Notes: generated by a model not told the origin, from the letters alone. A stretch of 64,000 nt of DNA from Falsigemmobacter faecalis (GCF_003863335.1 NZ_RRAZ01000002.1:62001-126000), one strand, 5' to 3'. Positions 34,687 to 44,842 are shown, counted from the stretch's first letter. Made by a program: numbers and translations.

Positions 34687-35664
34687 ATGTCGACGAAAGC
34701 CCCGCTCAAATCCCTGCTTCTGACCGCCGCCTTCTGCCTTGCTGCGGCCCCCGCCGCGCTGGCAGAGACGATCAAAATCGGCGTGCAACCCTGGCTTGGC
34801 TATGGCCCGCTCTGGGTCGCGGCAGAGAAAGGCTTTTTCAAAGACGCAGGCGTCGATGTTGAGCTGGTCAACTTCAACTGGGACCAGGATCTGACCGCGG
34901 GTCTCGCCTCGGGCAATCTGCATCTGGTGGCGGCTGCGACCAATACCACTCTCGTGAACATCAACCAGAACATCCCCGTTGTCGGCGTTCTGGTCATGGA
35001 TGAGGCCTCGACCGCTGATGCCGTCATCGCGGGCGCAGATGTGAAAAGCATTACCGATCTCAAAGGCAAATCCGTCGCTTATGAGCGCGGGGCCACCTCG
35101 GATCTGCTGCTGAACTATGCGCTGAAGGCCAATGGAATGTCGCTGGCCGATGTGACCCCGGTGCCGATGGGCGCCTCGGAAGCGGGTCTGGCGCTGATCG
35201 CGGGCCGCGTCGATGCTGCCGTGACCTATGAGCCCTATATCTCCACCGCGCTGCGCCAGGACGATAAGACCTCCGTCATCTATACCGCTGCGGAAAAGCC
35301 CGGGCTGATCTCGGACCTGCTGGTCGGCAACCCGGACTGGGTGAAAGCCAATCAAAAAGACCTCGAAGCCGTCATCCGTGGCTGGGATCTGGCCGTGCAA
35401 TTCGTGCGCGACAACCCGGCCGAGGGTGGCAAGCTGATCGCGGATGCCGTGGGCGCGCCGATGGAAGAGTTTGAGCCGGCCTTCAAAGGCGTGCATCTCT
35501 TCTCGTCGAAAGACAACGCTGAGATCCTGAAGGGTCAATACCCCGAGAGCGTCCAGGCGATTGGCGAGATCATGATCGAGACCAACCCCGAGGACATCAC
35601 CCGCATCGTGCCGGTGACGGAACTGCTGAACACTGACGCCGTTCTGGCCGTCGCCGCTCAGTAA
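34687..35664 (+). CDS. NitT/TauT-type ABC transporter substrate-binding protein
   Basis: 325 residues from ATG 34687, with a Sec signal peptide ending at ALA-ETI. The mature start IKIGVQPWLGYGPLWVAAEKGFF and DVELVNF are typical of the SsuA/TauA/NMT1-like type II binding proteins. It begins the operon SBP-permease-ATPase, with 9 bases to the permease. The family carries sulfonates, taurine, nitrate or thiamine precursors; the ligand is not readable. Confidence 0.87.
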   Translation: MSTKAPLKSLLLTAAFCLAAAPAALAETIKIGVQPWLGYGPLWVAAEKGFFKDAGVDVELVNFNWDQDLTAGLASGNLHLVAAATNTTLVNINQNIPVVGVLVMDEASTADAVIAGADVKSITDLKGKSVAYERGATSDLLLNYALKANGMSLADVTPVPMGASEAGLALIAGRVDAAVTYEPYISTALRQDDKTSVIYTAAEKPGLISDLLVGNPDWVKANQKDLEAVIRGWDLAVQFVRDNPAEGGKLIADAVGAPMEEFEPAFKGVHLFSSKDNAEILKGQYPESVQAIGEIMIETNPEDITRIVPVTELLNTDAVLAVAAQ

Positions 35665-35673
35665 GACCAGCTC

Positions 35674-36485
35674 ATGCCGGGACACCCCTTCCGTCTGCGC
35701 GAGCTGTTCCGGCTGCGCAAAGAGATCCCGAAGCCGCTTTATACGGCTTCGGGTTTCGTGCTGCCTGCGGTGCTGATCCTGCTGTGGTGGGCCGTGGTGC
35801 AGGCGGGTCTGATCCGCCCGCTCTTTCTGCCCGGCCCGGGTGCCGTGCTGGCTGAAGGCTGGCGGCAGCTGGAAAAGGGCATTCTGCTCTCGGACGCGGC
35901 TGTTTCCATCTACCGCATCGTTGCGGGCTGGCTGACGGCCACGGTCATCGCGGTACCGGTCGGCATTCTGATGGGGAATTTCCGGATTTTTGAGGGGCTT
36001 TTGTCGCCCCTCGTCTCCACCCTGCGCTATGTGCCGGTGGTGGCGCTGATCCCGCTGACCATCCTCTGGGCCGGGATCGGCGACGGACAGAAAATCCTCA
36101 TTCTCTTTATCGGCACCTTCTTCAGCCAGGTGCTGATGATCATGGACAATGTCAAAAACATTGACGTCAGCCTGATCCGCGCGGGGCAGACCCTGGGCTT
36201 TTCCAATGCCGAGATCCTGCGCCGCATCATTCTGCCCGCCGCCGCCCCGGCGATCTGGGACACCTTCCGCATCACCATCGGCTGGACCTGGACCTATCTG
36301 GTGGTGGCCGAGCTCGTGGCCGCCAGCGATGGCCTTGGCCGCCGTATCATGGATGCGCAGCGCTATATGGCCACCCAGACGATCCTGTTTGGCACGCTGT
36401 TCATCGGTCTGCTGGGTCTGATCACCGACTGGCTCTTCAAGAAAATCGGCCAGCGGCTCTTTCGCTGGAATGAGGGGCGGCGCTG

Positions 36486-36486
<1 letters not shown>
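35674..36486 (+). CDS. NitT/TauT-type ABC transporter permease
   Basis: 270 residues, six membrane helices, with SIYRIVAGWLTATVIAVPVGILMG, RYVPVVALIPLTILWAGIG and the coupling loop AGQTLGFSNAEILRRIILPAAAP. These are SsuC/TauC features. Stop and the next start share one base (TGATG), suggesting coupled translation with the ATPase. Confidence 0.9.
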
Positions 36487-37274
<788 letters not shown>

Positions 37275-37286
37275 CAGCGCGCCTCT

Positions 37287-37322
37287 CCCCCCGCAGTCTC
37301 GCGCAAAAGCGAGGGCGGGGGG
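37287..37322 (+). promoter_or_regulatory. Hairpin covering the ribosome site of the hydrolase gene
   Basis: CCCCCCGC (37287-37294) pairs with GCGGGGGG (37315-37322), with an inner CTCGC/GCGAG stem. The GGGGGG arm is the likely Shine-Dalgarno, three bases before the ATG. Translation may be held back, or the hairpin may end the ABC transcript. Confidence 0.5.
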
Positions 37323-37325
37323 AAA

Positions 37326-38273
37326 ATGGCACTGCATCCTTATTTTCAAAACCTTGTTGAGCAGATGAAGGGGCAGCCGCCCCGCTCTGCCGGCACCCCT
37401 GAGACGGCGCGGGCGATGACCGCTGCGGGCTGTCAGCGCCTCGGCCCCGGCCCGGAGATGGCGTCACAGCGCGATCTGACCCTGCCGGGGCGCAGCGGCG
37501 CCATTCCTGCGCGGCTCTTTACCCCCTTTGAGGCAGAGGAAGCGCTGATCGTCTTTTACCACGGCGGCGGCTGGGTCCTTGGCACCGCTGCGGATTACGA
37601 CGCCCAGGTCTCGGCCCTGGCCGAGGCCACGCGGATCCCGGTGCTCTTTGTGGAGTATCGCCTGGCCCCCGAGCATCCTTTTCCCGCCGCCGCCGAAGAT
37701 GCGCTCGATGCCATGGCGGCGGTGCTGGCTCAGGCGGTTCCCGGCCTGCCGGGCGGTCCGGTCATCGTCATGGGCGACAGCGCGGGTGGCAATCTGACCG
37801 CCGTGGTCTGCAATGCGTTACCCGAGCGGGGCCGCGTGGCGCTGCAGGTTCTCTACTATCCGGTCACCGACAGCGATTTCACCCGCGCCTCCTACCGCGC
37901 CTATGGCACCGATCATCCGCTGACCGAGGCCGATATGCGCTGGTTCTTTGACCAATATACCCCCAACCCCGCCGATCGCAGCGATCCGCAGGTCGCGCCA
38001 ATCCGCCATCCGCGCCCGGGCGGGCCGGGGGTGCCCGCGCTGATCGTCACCGCCGAATGCGACGTGCTGCGCGATGAGGGGCTGGCTTATGCCGAAGCGC
38101 TGCGCGCCGCCGGATGCCCGGTCACCTGGCGCGATGCACCCGGCATGGCGCATGTTTTCCTGCGCCACTCTGCCCAGGTGCCGGAAGCGGCGGCAGATCT
38201 GGCAAAGACCGCGTCTCAAATCCGCGCGGCCGCCGGCCTCCCAAAGGTCAAAGCGCCCCCTGCCAGGCCTTGA
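37326..38273 (+). CDS. Alpha/beta hydrolase, HSL/family IV esterase type
   Basis: 315 residues. The oxyanion motif HGGGWV lies near residue 80, the nucleophile Ser in GDSAGGN near 145, the acid Asp around AECDVLRDEG and the His in GMAHVFLRH. This is the hormone-sensitive-lipase-like esterase family; natural substrate unknown. It follows the ABC operon by 51 bases on the same strand, so it may act on an imported ester, although the intervening hairpin may separate them. Confidence 0.85.
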   Translation: MALHPYFQNLVEQMKGQPPRSAGTPETARAMTAAGCQRLGPGPEMASQRDLTLPGRSGAIPARLFTPFEAEEALIVFYHGGGWVLGTAADYDAQVSALAEATRIPVLFVEYRLAPEHPFPAAAEDALDAMAAVLAQAVPGLPGGPVIVMGDSAGGNLTAVVCNALPERGRVALQVLYYPVTDSDFTRASYRAYGTDHPLTEADMRWFFDQYTPNPADRSDPQVAPIRHPRPGGPGVPALIVTAECDVLRDEGLAYAEALRAAGCPVTWRDAPGMAHVFLRHSAQVPEAAADLAKTASQIRAAAGLPKVKAPPARP

Positions 38274-38835
38274 TGGCCTCCATCGGCCAGACCAGCATCA
38301 GCACATTGAGCGTGAGGTTGTCGCGGATCACCAGCGCCACCCCCACCTCAAAGATCACCGCGATCGCCACCGCCAGCCGGACCGGAGCCCGCGCCGCAAA
38401 GCCAAAGCCAAGCGCCATAAAGACGCTGTCCATGACCGAGTTCAGGATGCTGTCTCCGGTATAGCCCACCGCCATGGTCGCCGTGCGGTAATGCTCAATG
38501 ACCATGGGGGTGTTTTCCAACAACTCCCAGGCCACTTCGACCAGCATCGCCAGCGCAAAGCGAAAGGCGATGCTGCGGTGCCGGAAGGCCAGATGCGCCA
38601 GCCAGTAGAACAAAAAACCGTGCAGAATATGGCTCGGCGTATACCAATCCGCCAGATGCTGCGAATTTCCGGCCGTATTCACCCCCGGCTCAAAGAAGCG
38701 GATATAGCCGCAGTCACAGATCCAGAGCCGCCCCATGGCCCAGAGAACAAGGATCTGAAGGACCACGAGGGCCGCCGCCACGCCATACCAGAAGCGGGGA
38801 TCAGGGGTCCGGTGATCGGGGCGGGCAGGGAACAT
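38248..38835 (-). CDS. UPF0314 (DUF2585) membrane protein
   Basis: 195 residues from the ATG at 38835. Hydrophobic segments surround ADWYTPSHILHGFLFYWL, LVEVAWELLENTP and YTGDSILNSVMDS, the conserved core of UPF0314, a family of unknown function common in alphaproteobacteria. Its 3' end overlaps the hydrolase gene by 26 bases, tail to tail. A candidate TetR operator lies about 95 bases upstream. Confidence 0.85.
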   Translation of the reverse strand: MFPARPDHRTPDPRFWYGVAAALVVLQILVLWAMGRLWICDCGYIRFFEPGVNTAGNSQHLADWYTPSHILHGFLFYWLAHLAFRHRSIAFRFALAMLVEVAWELLENTPMVIEHYRTATMAVGYTGDSILNSVMDSVFMALGFGFAARAPVRLAVAIAVIFEVGVALVIRDNLTLNVLMLVWPMEAIKAWQGAL

Positions 38836-38927
38836 AATGGTCTCTCGGGCTGTGGGATCGGGCGGATGCTTCCCGAAAGCCCGAGGCTTTGCAAGTGGGA
38901 TGCCCGGTCCCCGGTAGTCGCAGGTTT

Positions 38928-38945
38928 TGGGACACATATGTCTCA
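38928..38945. promoter_or_regulatory. Palindrome TGGGACA-N4-TGTCTCA, candidate TetR operator
   Basis: An 18-base near-perfect palindrome 82 bases before the flavin monooxygenase ATG and 93 before the divergent UPF0314 start. The same motif occurs upstream of the ABC operon that ends in a TetR gene (44167-44184), which suggests one regulator for both. Confidence 0.6.
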
Positions 38946-39026
38946 TTATTAGCGAAATGCGTCTTGAAACTGCGGCCCGACCCGCCCTATGCCTTTTTGC
39001 AAAGCACAGACCCTCAGGACAGCCCC

Positions 39027-40346
39027 ATGCCAGCCTCTCAGATGAGCCTTTTGCTCTTTCTCTCGCCCGTGGGCTATCAGACCTCGGCCTGGCGTCACCC
39101 GCAAAGCCGCTCGCAGGATCTTTACGGCCTCGATCTGCCCGCAGATATCGCGCGCCGGGCCGAAGCCGCCAAGCTGCATGCGCTGTTTCTGGCCGATTGG
39201 CTGTCCTTTGAAGAGACCGGGCGCAATCCCGATCTGAACGGCTATGAGCCTTTGACCACCATCGCCGCCCTTTCGGCGGTCACGACACAGATCGGGCTGA
39301 TCGGCACCGCTGCGACCTCTTTCTGGCCGCCCTATCTGCTGGCCCGGCAGCTGGCGCAGATCGACTGGCTGTCGAAGGGGCGGGCGGGCTGGAATATCGT
39401 CACCGCCACCACGGGTCAGGAGAATTTCAACTGCGAACTTCCCCCCCGCAATGAGCGTTATGCCCGCGCTTGGGAGTATATGGAGGCGATGACCGGGCTT
39501 TGGGACGGCTGGCAGGATGATGCGGTTCTGAATGACCGCGCTGGCGGCGTCTGGGCCGATAACGCCCGCATCCGCGCCACGAACCACCAAAGCGCGCATC
39601 TGAAGGTCGAGGGCCCCTTGATGCTGCCGCGCTCGCCCCAGGGCTGGCCGGTGCTGGCCCAGGCCGGCGCCTCAGAGGCCGGGCGTGACTTCGCGGCGCG
39701 GTATGCCGAGCTGGTCTTCACCGTCACCCCGCGCCTCGACATCGCGCAGGAGTTTTACGGCGATCTGAAAGCGCGGGTCGAAAAGGCGGGCCGTCCGCGT
39801 AGCGCTGTGCGCATCCATCCCGGCCTCATGCCGATCGTCGGCGATGATGCCCGGGATGCCGCCCGCATTCAGAATGAGCTGCTCGATTACACCGATGAGC
39901 AGACGGGCCTTGCGCGTCTGCGCCACGGGCTGGAGGGGGCGGATCTTTCGGGGCTGGGTTGGAATGACGTCATCCCGCCCGAGCGGCTGAAAGACCCCGC
40001 GCTGGCGGTCAGCACCCAGGAGGCGACGACGCGCTATCCGTACTATTATCACCTCGCGGTCGATCAGAAATACACCCTGCGCCAGATGATGCGCGAAGTG
40101 ATGCGCGCTGCGGGCCATTCGGTGATCGCAGGCTCGGCCGAAGAGATCGCCGATCACATGCAGCGCTGGTTTGAAAGTGGTGCTGCCGATGGCTTTGCCC
40201 TGCTGCCCCCCACCTGCGGTGCGGCGCTCGACCGTATTCTGACCGGGGTGGTGCCGATCCTGCAGGAGCGCGGCCTCTTTCGCCGCGACTATGCGGAGGG
40301 GACTTTGCGCGACAATCTGGGCCTTGCCCGGCCCCCTGCCCGTTAA
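39027..40346 (+). CDS. NtaA/SnaA/DszA-type flavin-dependent monooxygenase (LLM class)
   Basis: 439 residues from ATG 39027 (AGGA nine bases upstream). The luciferase-like fold is shown by FLSPVGYQTSAWRHP, ALFLADWLSF, EPLTTIAALSAVTTQIGLIGTAATSFWPPY and the flavin-binding GRAGWNIVTAT. Members oxidise chelators, sulfur heterocycles or thioethers using FMNH2 from a partner reductase. No reductase is seen here. It is convergent with a TetR gene closing an amino-acid-type ABC operon. Bacillus yxe/ytm clusters pair such monooxygenases with similar importers to break down S-modified cysteines, which is my best guess. Confidence 0.87.
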   Translation: MPASQMSLLLFLSPVGYQTSAWRHPQSRSQDLYGLDLPADIARRAEAAKLHALFLADWLSFEETGRNPDLNGYEPLTTIAALSAVTTQIGLIGTAATSFWPPYLLARQLAQIDWLSKGRAGWNIVTATTGQENFNCELPPRNERYARAWEYMEAMTGLWDGWQDDAVLNDRAGGVWADNARIRATNHQSAHLKVEGPLMLPRSPQGWPVLAQAGASEAGRDFAARYAELVFTVTPRLDIAQEFYGDLKARVEKAGRPRSAVRIHPGLMPIVGDDARDAARIQNELLDYTDEQTGLARLRHGLEGADLSGLGWNDVIPPERLKDPALAVSTQEATTRYPYYYHLAVDQKYTLRQMMREVMRAAGHSVIAGSAEEIADHMQRWFESGAADGFALLPPTCGAALDRILTGVVPILQERGLFRRDYAEGTLRDNLGLARPPAR

Positions 40347-40483
40347 ACCCGAACGGGGGCGCAGCGTCTTGACGTGCCGCGCAGCCCCTGTTCTGCACAG
40401 CCGCAGCGAAGCTCAGACCATCAGACCCGCTGCGCAGAGGAAGAGATCCCCCGCATTGCCCCCGACAGGTATGAGGGGGCGGG

Positions 40484-41071
40484 TTACGCCGCGCCCTCCG
40501 GCGGATCAGCGGCAAAAATCCCGGCCGTCAGGGTCCCCATCATGGCATCCAGCGCCTGGTGGCGCGGTGTACCCTCTGCGACGAGTTCCGCGGCCAGCCG
40601 CAACAGCGTCCGGTAACTGCGCAGTCCCCAGTCCGGCGGCGCCCTGCGGTCCGGGCGCAGAGCGCGTTCCACGGTGGCGCGGACGATTTCATCGGCATCG
40701 GTCAGGCCCGCAAAAATTTCTGGCTGCAGCAGACAGAGCTTTTCGTGACAGATAAAATCCAGCGCCAGGCCCAGATCAAGCTGCTCCTCAGCAAGCCGCC
40801 TCAGCGCCTGAAGGGGCGGGCCGCTGTCGGGGACCGCCCGCACAATGGCGTCGTTGCTTAACTCATAAACATGACGCGCCAAGGCCTGGATAAGAGCGCT
40901 GCGCTCGTCGAAATAGCGGTGAACCGTGCTGCGCCCGACCCCGGCTTCATCGGCGATATCATGGATCGAAGCCGAGGGCGTTTTCGGCAGCACCCGCATC
41001 GCAGCCTCCAGAATGGCGAAACGCGTGCGCGCGCGCACCCCGCTCAGCGGCGCTTCTGCCTCTGATGTCAC
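40484..41071 (-). CDS. TetR family transcriptional regulator
   Basis: 195 residues, GTG start with GGGGGA upstream. The N-terminal HTH is RFAILEAAMRVL, then SIHDIADEAGVGRSTVHRYF (about residues 15-58). The variable C-terminal half should bind the ligand. It is the last gene behind the four ABC genes on the same strand, 51 bases after the ATPase, so it is probably autoregulated through the operator upstream of the binding-protein gene. Confidence 0.87.
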   Translation of the reverse strand: MTSEAEAPLSGVRARTRFAILEAAMRVLPKTPSASIHDIADEAGVGRSTVHRYFDERSALIQALARHVYELSNDAIVRAVPDSGPPLQALRRLAEEQLDLGLALDFICHEKLCLLQPEIFAGLTDADEIVRATVERALRPDRRAPPDWGLRSYRTLLRLAAELVAEGTPRHQALDAMMGTLTAGIFAADPPEGAA

Positions 41072-41122
41072 CCGCAGTCCCCCTCAGTTCCGGCAATCCC
41101 CAGGGCCTGAGAGTGCCAGCCC

Positions 41123-41899
41123 TTACTTCAGGTTGCCACTCAAAAACGCCTGCAGGCGCGGGGTTTGCGGAGAAATGAGGATCTCCGAAGGAGGACCCTC
41201 TTCTTCAATGCGGCCCTGGTGCAGAAACTGCACATGGCTGGAGACATTGCGCGCAAAGCCCATCTCATGGGTCACCACGACCATGGTGCGCCCCTCTTCT
41301 GCAAGGCTCTGCATGACTTTCAGAACCTCGCCCACCAGCTCCGGATCCAGCGCCGATGTCGGCTCGTCAAAGAGCAGGATCTCCGGCTCCATGGCGAGTG
41401 CGCGGGCAATGGCCACGCGCTGCTGCTGGCCGCCCGACATATGGCCGGGATAGCTTTGCGCGAGGGTCGGGTTCAGACCCACCCGGTCGAGATAGTGATC
41501 CGCCCGCTCCTGCGCCTCAGCCCGCGACAGGCCCAGCACATTCAGCGGCGCAAAGGTCACATTCTGACGCGCGGTCATATGCGACCAAAGGTTAAAGTGC
41601 TGAAACACCATGGCGAGGCGCACCCGCAAAGCCCGCAGCCCTGCCTCATCCGCCACCACCAGACGGCCATCGGCGCCTTTGCGGGTCGCCACCTCCCGGC
41701 CATCAAGCACCAGCCGCCCGCTGTCGGGGTTTTCGAGGAAATTGATGCAGCGCAGAAAGGTGCTTTTGCCCGAGCCGCTGGAGCCGATGAGGCTGACCAC
41801 ATCGCCGCGCTTTGCCCGCAGCGAGACGCCCTTCAGCACCTGGGTGCTGCCGTAGCTTTTGGTAAAATCGAGGGCTTCGAGTTTCATCGGCTCAGACAT
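41123..41899 (-). CDS. Polar amino acid-type ABC transporter ATPase
   Basis: 258 residues. Walker [16 protein letters not shown]-loop [12 protein letters not shown], signature [16 protein letters not shown], Walker [22 protein letters not shown]-loop VTHEMGFAR. These are the HisP/GlnQ hallmarks. The start has AAAGG upstream and lies three bases after the permease stop. Confidence 0.92.
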   Translation of the reverse strand: MSEPMKLEALDFTKSYGSTQVLKGVSLRAKRGDVVSLIGSSGSGKSTFLRCINFLENPDSGRLVLDGREVATRKGADGRLVVADEAGLRALRVRLAMVFQHFNLWSHMTARQNVTFAPLNVLGLSRAEAQERADHYLDRVGLNPTLAQSYPGHMSGGQQQRVAIARALAMEPEILLFDEPTSALDPELVGEVLKVMQSLAEEGRTMVVVTHEMGFARNVSSHVQFLHQGRIEEEGPPSEILISPQTPRLQAFLSGNLK

Positions 41900-41902
41900 G
41901 GA

Positions 41903-42616
41903 TCATGCCTTTCTCGGGCTGGCATAGGCAAGGAAGCGGCGCTCGATCAGGCGGAAGATGCCCAGAAGAAGCATGGCGGTGCCCAGATAAATCATCGCCG
42001 CGATCCCGTATGCCTCAAAGGGCATATAGGTTTCGGCATTCACATCGCCCGCAACCTTCATCAGGTCCGGCACGGTGGCGGTAAAGGCAATGGCGGTGGC
42101 ATGCAGCATGAAGATCACCTCATTGCTGTAAGACGGCAGCGCCCGGCGCAGCGCCGAAGGGATCAGAAGCTTCGTCCAGATCGCCACGCGCCCAAGGCCA
42201 TAAGCCCGGGCCGCCTCTACCTCTCCGGGCGGAATGGCGCGCAGGGCCCCGGCCAGAAACTCGGTCGTATAGGCCGAGGTGTTGAGAACCAGCGCCAGCA
42301 CCACACAATTGAAGCCCGAGCGGAAGAAGCCCGCAACAAAGGGCGTCTCACGAATGATCTCCAGCTGATACATGCCGGTGTAGATAATCAGCAGCTGCAC
42401 ATAAAGCGGCGTGCCGCGAAAGACGAAGGTAAAGACCTGCACCGGCCAGGACAGCGCCCGGTTGGAACTGACCCGCGCCACCGCCAGCGGCAGCGAGAGG
42501 CAAAGCCCCAGCACCAGCGAGATCGCCAGCAGCGTCAGCGTGACGACCAGCCCCGAAAGCTGAATACCGTCATGCCAGAGATAGGCCTGGCCATAGGTGA
42601 GAAGCGTCTCAATCAC
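41903..42616 (-). CDS. Polar amino acid-type ABC transporter permease (HisM-like)
   Basis: 237 residues, GTG start overlapping the previous gene's stop (GTGA). Features: FVFRGTPLYVQLLIIYTG, EFLAGALRAIPPGEVEAARAYG and LLIPSALRRALPSYSNEVIFMLHATAI, all typical of the HAAT permease family. It pairs with the upstream permease. Confidence 0.9.
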   Translation of the reverse strand: MIETLLTYGQAYLWHDGIQLSGLVVTLTLLAISLVLGLCLSLPLAVARVSSNRALSWPVQVFTFVFRGTPLYVQLLIIYTGMYQLEIIRETPFVAGFFRSGFNCVVLALVLNTSAYTTEFLAGALRAIPPGEVEAARAYGLGRVAIWTKLLIPSALRRALPSYSNEVIFMLHATAIAFTATVPDLMKVAGDVNAETYMPFEAYGIAAMIYLGTAMLLLGIFRLIERRFLAYASPRKA

Positions 42617-43305
42617 AGCGCCACCTCGCGCACACCAGCGGAATAGCGCCGGTTCAGCCAGCCGATCAGCAGCGTCGAAAGCGCCGTGACGATCAGATAA
42701 AAGCCCGCGCAGATCAGCAGATAGAACATCACCTGCCCCGAGCCCTTCCCCGCATTGATCGCCGCCCGCGTGATATCCGGCAGCCCCACCAGCGAGACCA
42801 CCGCCGTGGCTTTCACCATGACCAGCCAGTTGTTCGCCATCCCCGGCAGCGCAAAGCGCATCATCTGCGGAAAGAGGATATGCCGGAAACAGGCCGCACG
42901 CGTCAGGCCATAAGCCAGCCCCGCCTCAATCTGACCCTTTGGGACAGCCATGAAAGCGCCGCGAAAGGTCTCGCTGAAGTAAGCGCCGTAGATCACGCCC
43001 AGAACGATGGCTCCGGCGCCAAAGGGGCTGATCTCAATCTGACCGATCCCAAGCGCATCCGTCGCCATATTCAGCCAGATCTGCAGGCTGAAATAGAGAA
43101 GCAGCATCATGGCGATATCGGGCGTGCCCCGCATCACCGTGGCATAGGTCCCCGCCAGCCCCCGCGCGATGCGCCCGCCGGACTGCCGGGCAAGCGCCAC
43201 CAGCAGCCCCAGACACAGCGCCAGCGCCAGAGCGCTGATCGCGAGCGTAAAGGTGGTGAACATGCCGCTCAGCAGCATGTCCCGGTAGCCGGCAGGGATA
43301 CCCAT
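42613..43305 (-). CDS. Polar amino acid-type ABC transporter permease (HisQ-like)
   Basis: 230 residues, five membrane segments. Motifs: VMRGTPDIAMMLLLYF, SETFRGAFMAVPKGQIEAGLAYG and LFPQMMRFALPGMANNWLVMVKATAVVSL. It starts 12 bases after the binding-protein gene. Confidence 0.9.
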   Translation of the reverse strand: MGIPAGYRDMLLSGMFTTFTLAISALALALCLGLLVALARQSGGRIARGLAGTYATVMRGTPDIAMMLLLYFSLQIWLNMATDALGIGQIEISPFGAGAIVLGVIYGAYFSETFRGAFMAVPKGQIEAGLAYGLTRAACFRHILFPQMMRFALPGMANNWLVMVKATAVVSLVGLPDITRAAINAGKGSGQVMFYLLICAGFYLIVTALSTLLIGWLNRRYSAGVREVAL

Positions 43306-43317
43306 CCGCAGCCTGCC

Positions 43318-44109
43318 TTATTTCGCGTTCAGATCGACGCTCGGCGGGAAATATTTCGCCGCCAGCTGATCGAAGGTGCCATTGGCTTTGATGGCCGCCA
43401 GACCCCGGTTCAGCTCTTCGGTCAGGGCGGTGTTGCCCCTGGTGACCGCAATCGCCGCGCCTTCGGTCTCAGCCCCCTCAAGCGGGCCGCCGATGAAGTC
43501 AAAATCCTGGCCGCGCTCTTCGGCAAGAAAGCCCACCGCGACCTGCAGACCGGTGGCCGAGAAGCCATCGATGCGGCCCGTGATCAGATCGGCAATCGCC
43601 AGATCCTGATCGGCATAGGTCACGATCTCAATCCCTTGCGGCGCCCAGAATTTCTTCGCGTGGCGATCATTGGTCGAGCCCTGCTCAACGCCGATCCGCT
43701 TCGTCTTCAGCACCTCGATATCGAGGGTCATGCCGCTGTCTTTGCGCGCGATCAGGCGGCTGTCGCTGCCATAGACCACATCGGTGAAATCAACCTGTTT
43801 GCGGCGCTCATCGGTGATCGCGATCGAGGCATGCACGGCATCAAACTTCCGCGCCTTCAGCGCCGGGATGATCGCTGCGAAGTCGATGTTTTCCCAGGTG
43901 CAGGTCTTGTTGAGATAGGCACAGATCGCATTGCCGACGTCGATATCAAACCCTGCGATCGCGCCCTTGTCGTCGATATATTCAAAGGGCGGATAGCCGA
44001 CCGAGGTGCCCAGTCGCAGCGTTTCCTGAGCCATCAGCGCGGGGGCCGCGCTCAGAACTCCGGCGCTGAGGGCGCAGGCTGCAAGGAAGGTTTTGGCCAG
44101 GGTCTTCAT
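43318..44109 (-). CDS. Polar amino acid-type ABC transporter binding protein
   Basis: 263 residues with a signal peptide ending near LMA-QET. The mature protein begins LRLGTSVGYPPFEYIDDKG and has GFDIDVGNAIC, TCTWENIDFAAIIPALKARKFD and ITDERRKQVDFTD, as in HisJ/ArgT-like proteins. Two Cys (IC, TC) would form the usual disulfide. It heads the operon. The ligand may be an amino acid or a modified one; the regulatory link to a flavin monooxygenase suggests the latter. Confidence 0.9.
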   Translation of the reverse strand: MKTLAKTFLAACALSAGVLSAAPALMAQETLRLGTSVGYPPFEYIDDKGAIAGFDIDVGNAICAYLNKTCTWENIDFAAIIPALKARKFDAVHASIAITDERRKQVDFTDVVYGSDSRLIARKDSGMTLDIEVLKTKRIGVEQGSTNDRHAKKFWAPQGIEIVTYADQDLAIADLITGRIDGFSATGLQVAVGFLAEERGQDFDFIGGPLEGAETEGAAIAVTRGNTALTEELNRGLAAIKANGTFDQLAAKYFPPSVDLNAK

Positions 44110-44145
44110 CTTCTTCTCCCGATCGGCAGGCCCCGCAGGGCGGTT

Positions 44146-44184
44146 TGGGACATATGTGCAGTATATCCGGACACCAATGTCCCA
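44146..44184. promoter_or_regulatory. Tandem candidate TetR operators upstream of the ABC operon
   Basis: The strong site CCGGACA-CCAA-TGTCCCA (44167-44184) matches the motif at 38928. A weaker half-site, TGGGACA (44146-44152), lies 21 bases away, two helical turns. TGGGACAT and ATGTCCCA also form the outer ends of a large inverted repeat. The region starts 37 bases before the binding-protein ATG. Confidence 0.6.
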
Positions 44185-44842
44185 TTTCAGGCGGACATAG
44201 CCTAAGCGCTGCGGGGATTGTCAATGCGCAATCTCTTCCCCGACCGCGCCGCGCCCAAAGGCTGCTGATAGCGGCGCAGACCCTGGCTGTTCAAGCAGAA
44301 GCGCCACAAATTCAGGCGAAGTGCAGGAGGGACTATGGGGAAATCAGGAAAAATTCTGACGGGATCATTTCTGTAAGCCAATGAAATTATGTTGAATTTT
44401 TACATATCTCCTGCCGGGTGGCGGCAGGATCCCATCGGCGGGACAGATCGTCGCGGCCCCGGCTGCCGCGACCCGAGACAGCCAGGAAAGCGGCCCGATG
44501 CCCCGCGCCTTCCCGGCCCGCTCAGCATGTTGGTACCGTCGCGGGCGAAGCTGCGCGCGCTGCGCAGGGCGAAGAAAGCCGCTGTCCCGCGATGGCTCAG
44601 GGTGCGGTGGTATGGAAGAAAGCCCCCCAGGTGGCGCAGCTTCAGCGCGGTTGAGCGGGCGACAGGTCAGGCTTGAAGTCCAGTCACGGCCTTGGCGGAC
44701 TAACATTCCGGCGCGAAGCGGTCCGGGATGCAGCAGCCCCCGCGCGCGGAGCGGCGGATCCGGCCTGCCGCGCAGCTCCCGGGCGAGCGGAGGGGGCCTG
44801 CCTCGCTGCCCCGCCCGGAGGCGAAATGATCCGGCGAAACGC
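44185..44842. other. 660-base region without a recognisable gene
   Basis: Open frames exist on both strands but none has a ribosome site plus family likeness. The hairpin CCTGCCG-N5-CGGCAGG at 44410-44428 is the only clear structure. Parts (about 44540-44680) are rich in Arg and Lys codons in one plus-strand frame and could be a decayed gene, but I cannot name a parent. Confidence 0.4.
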
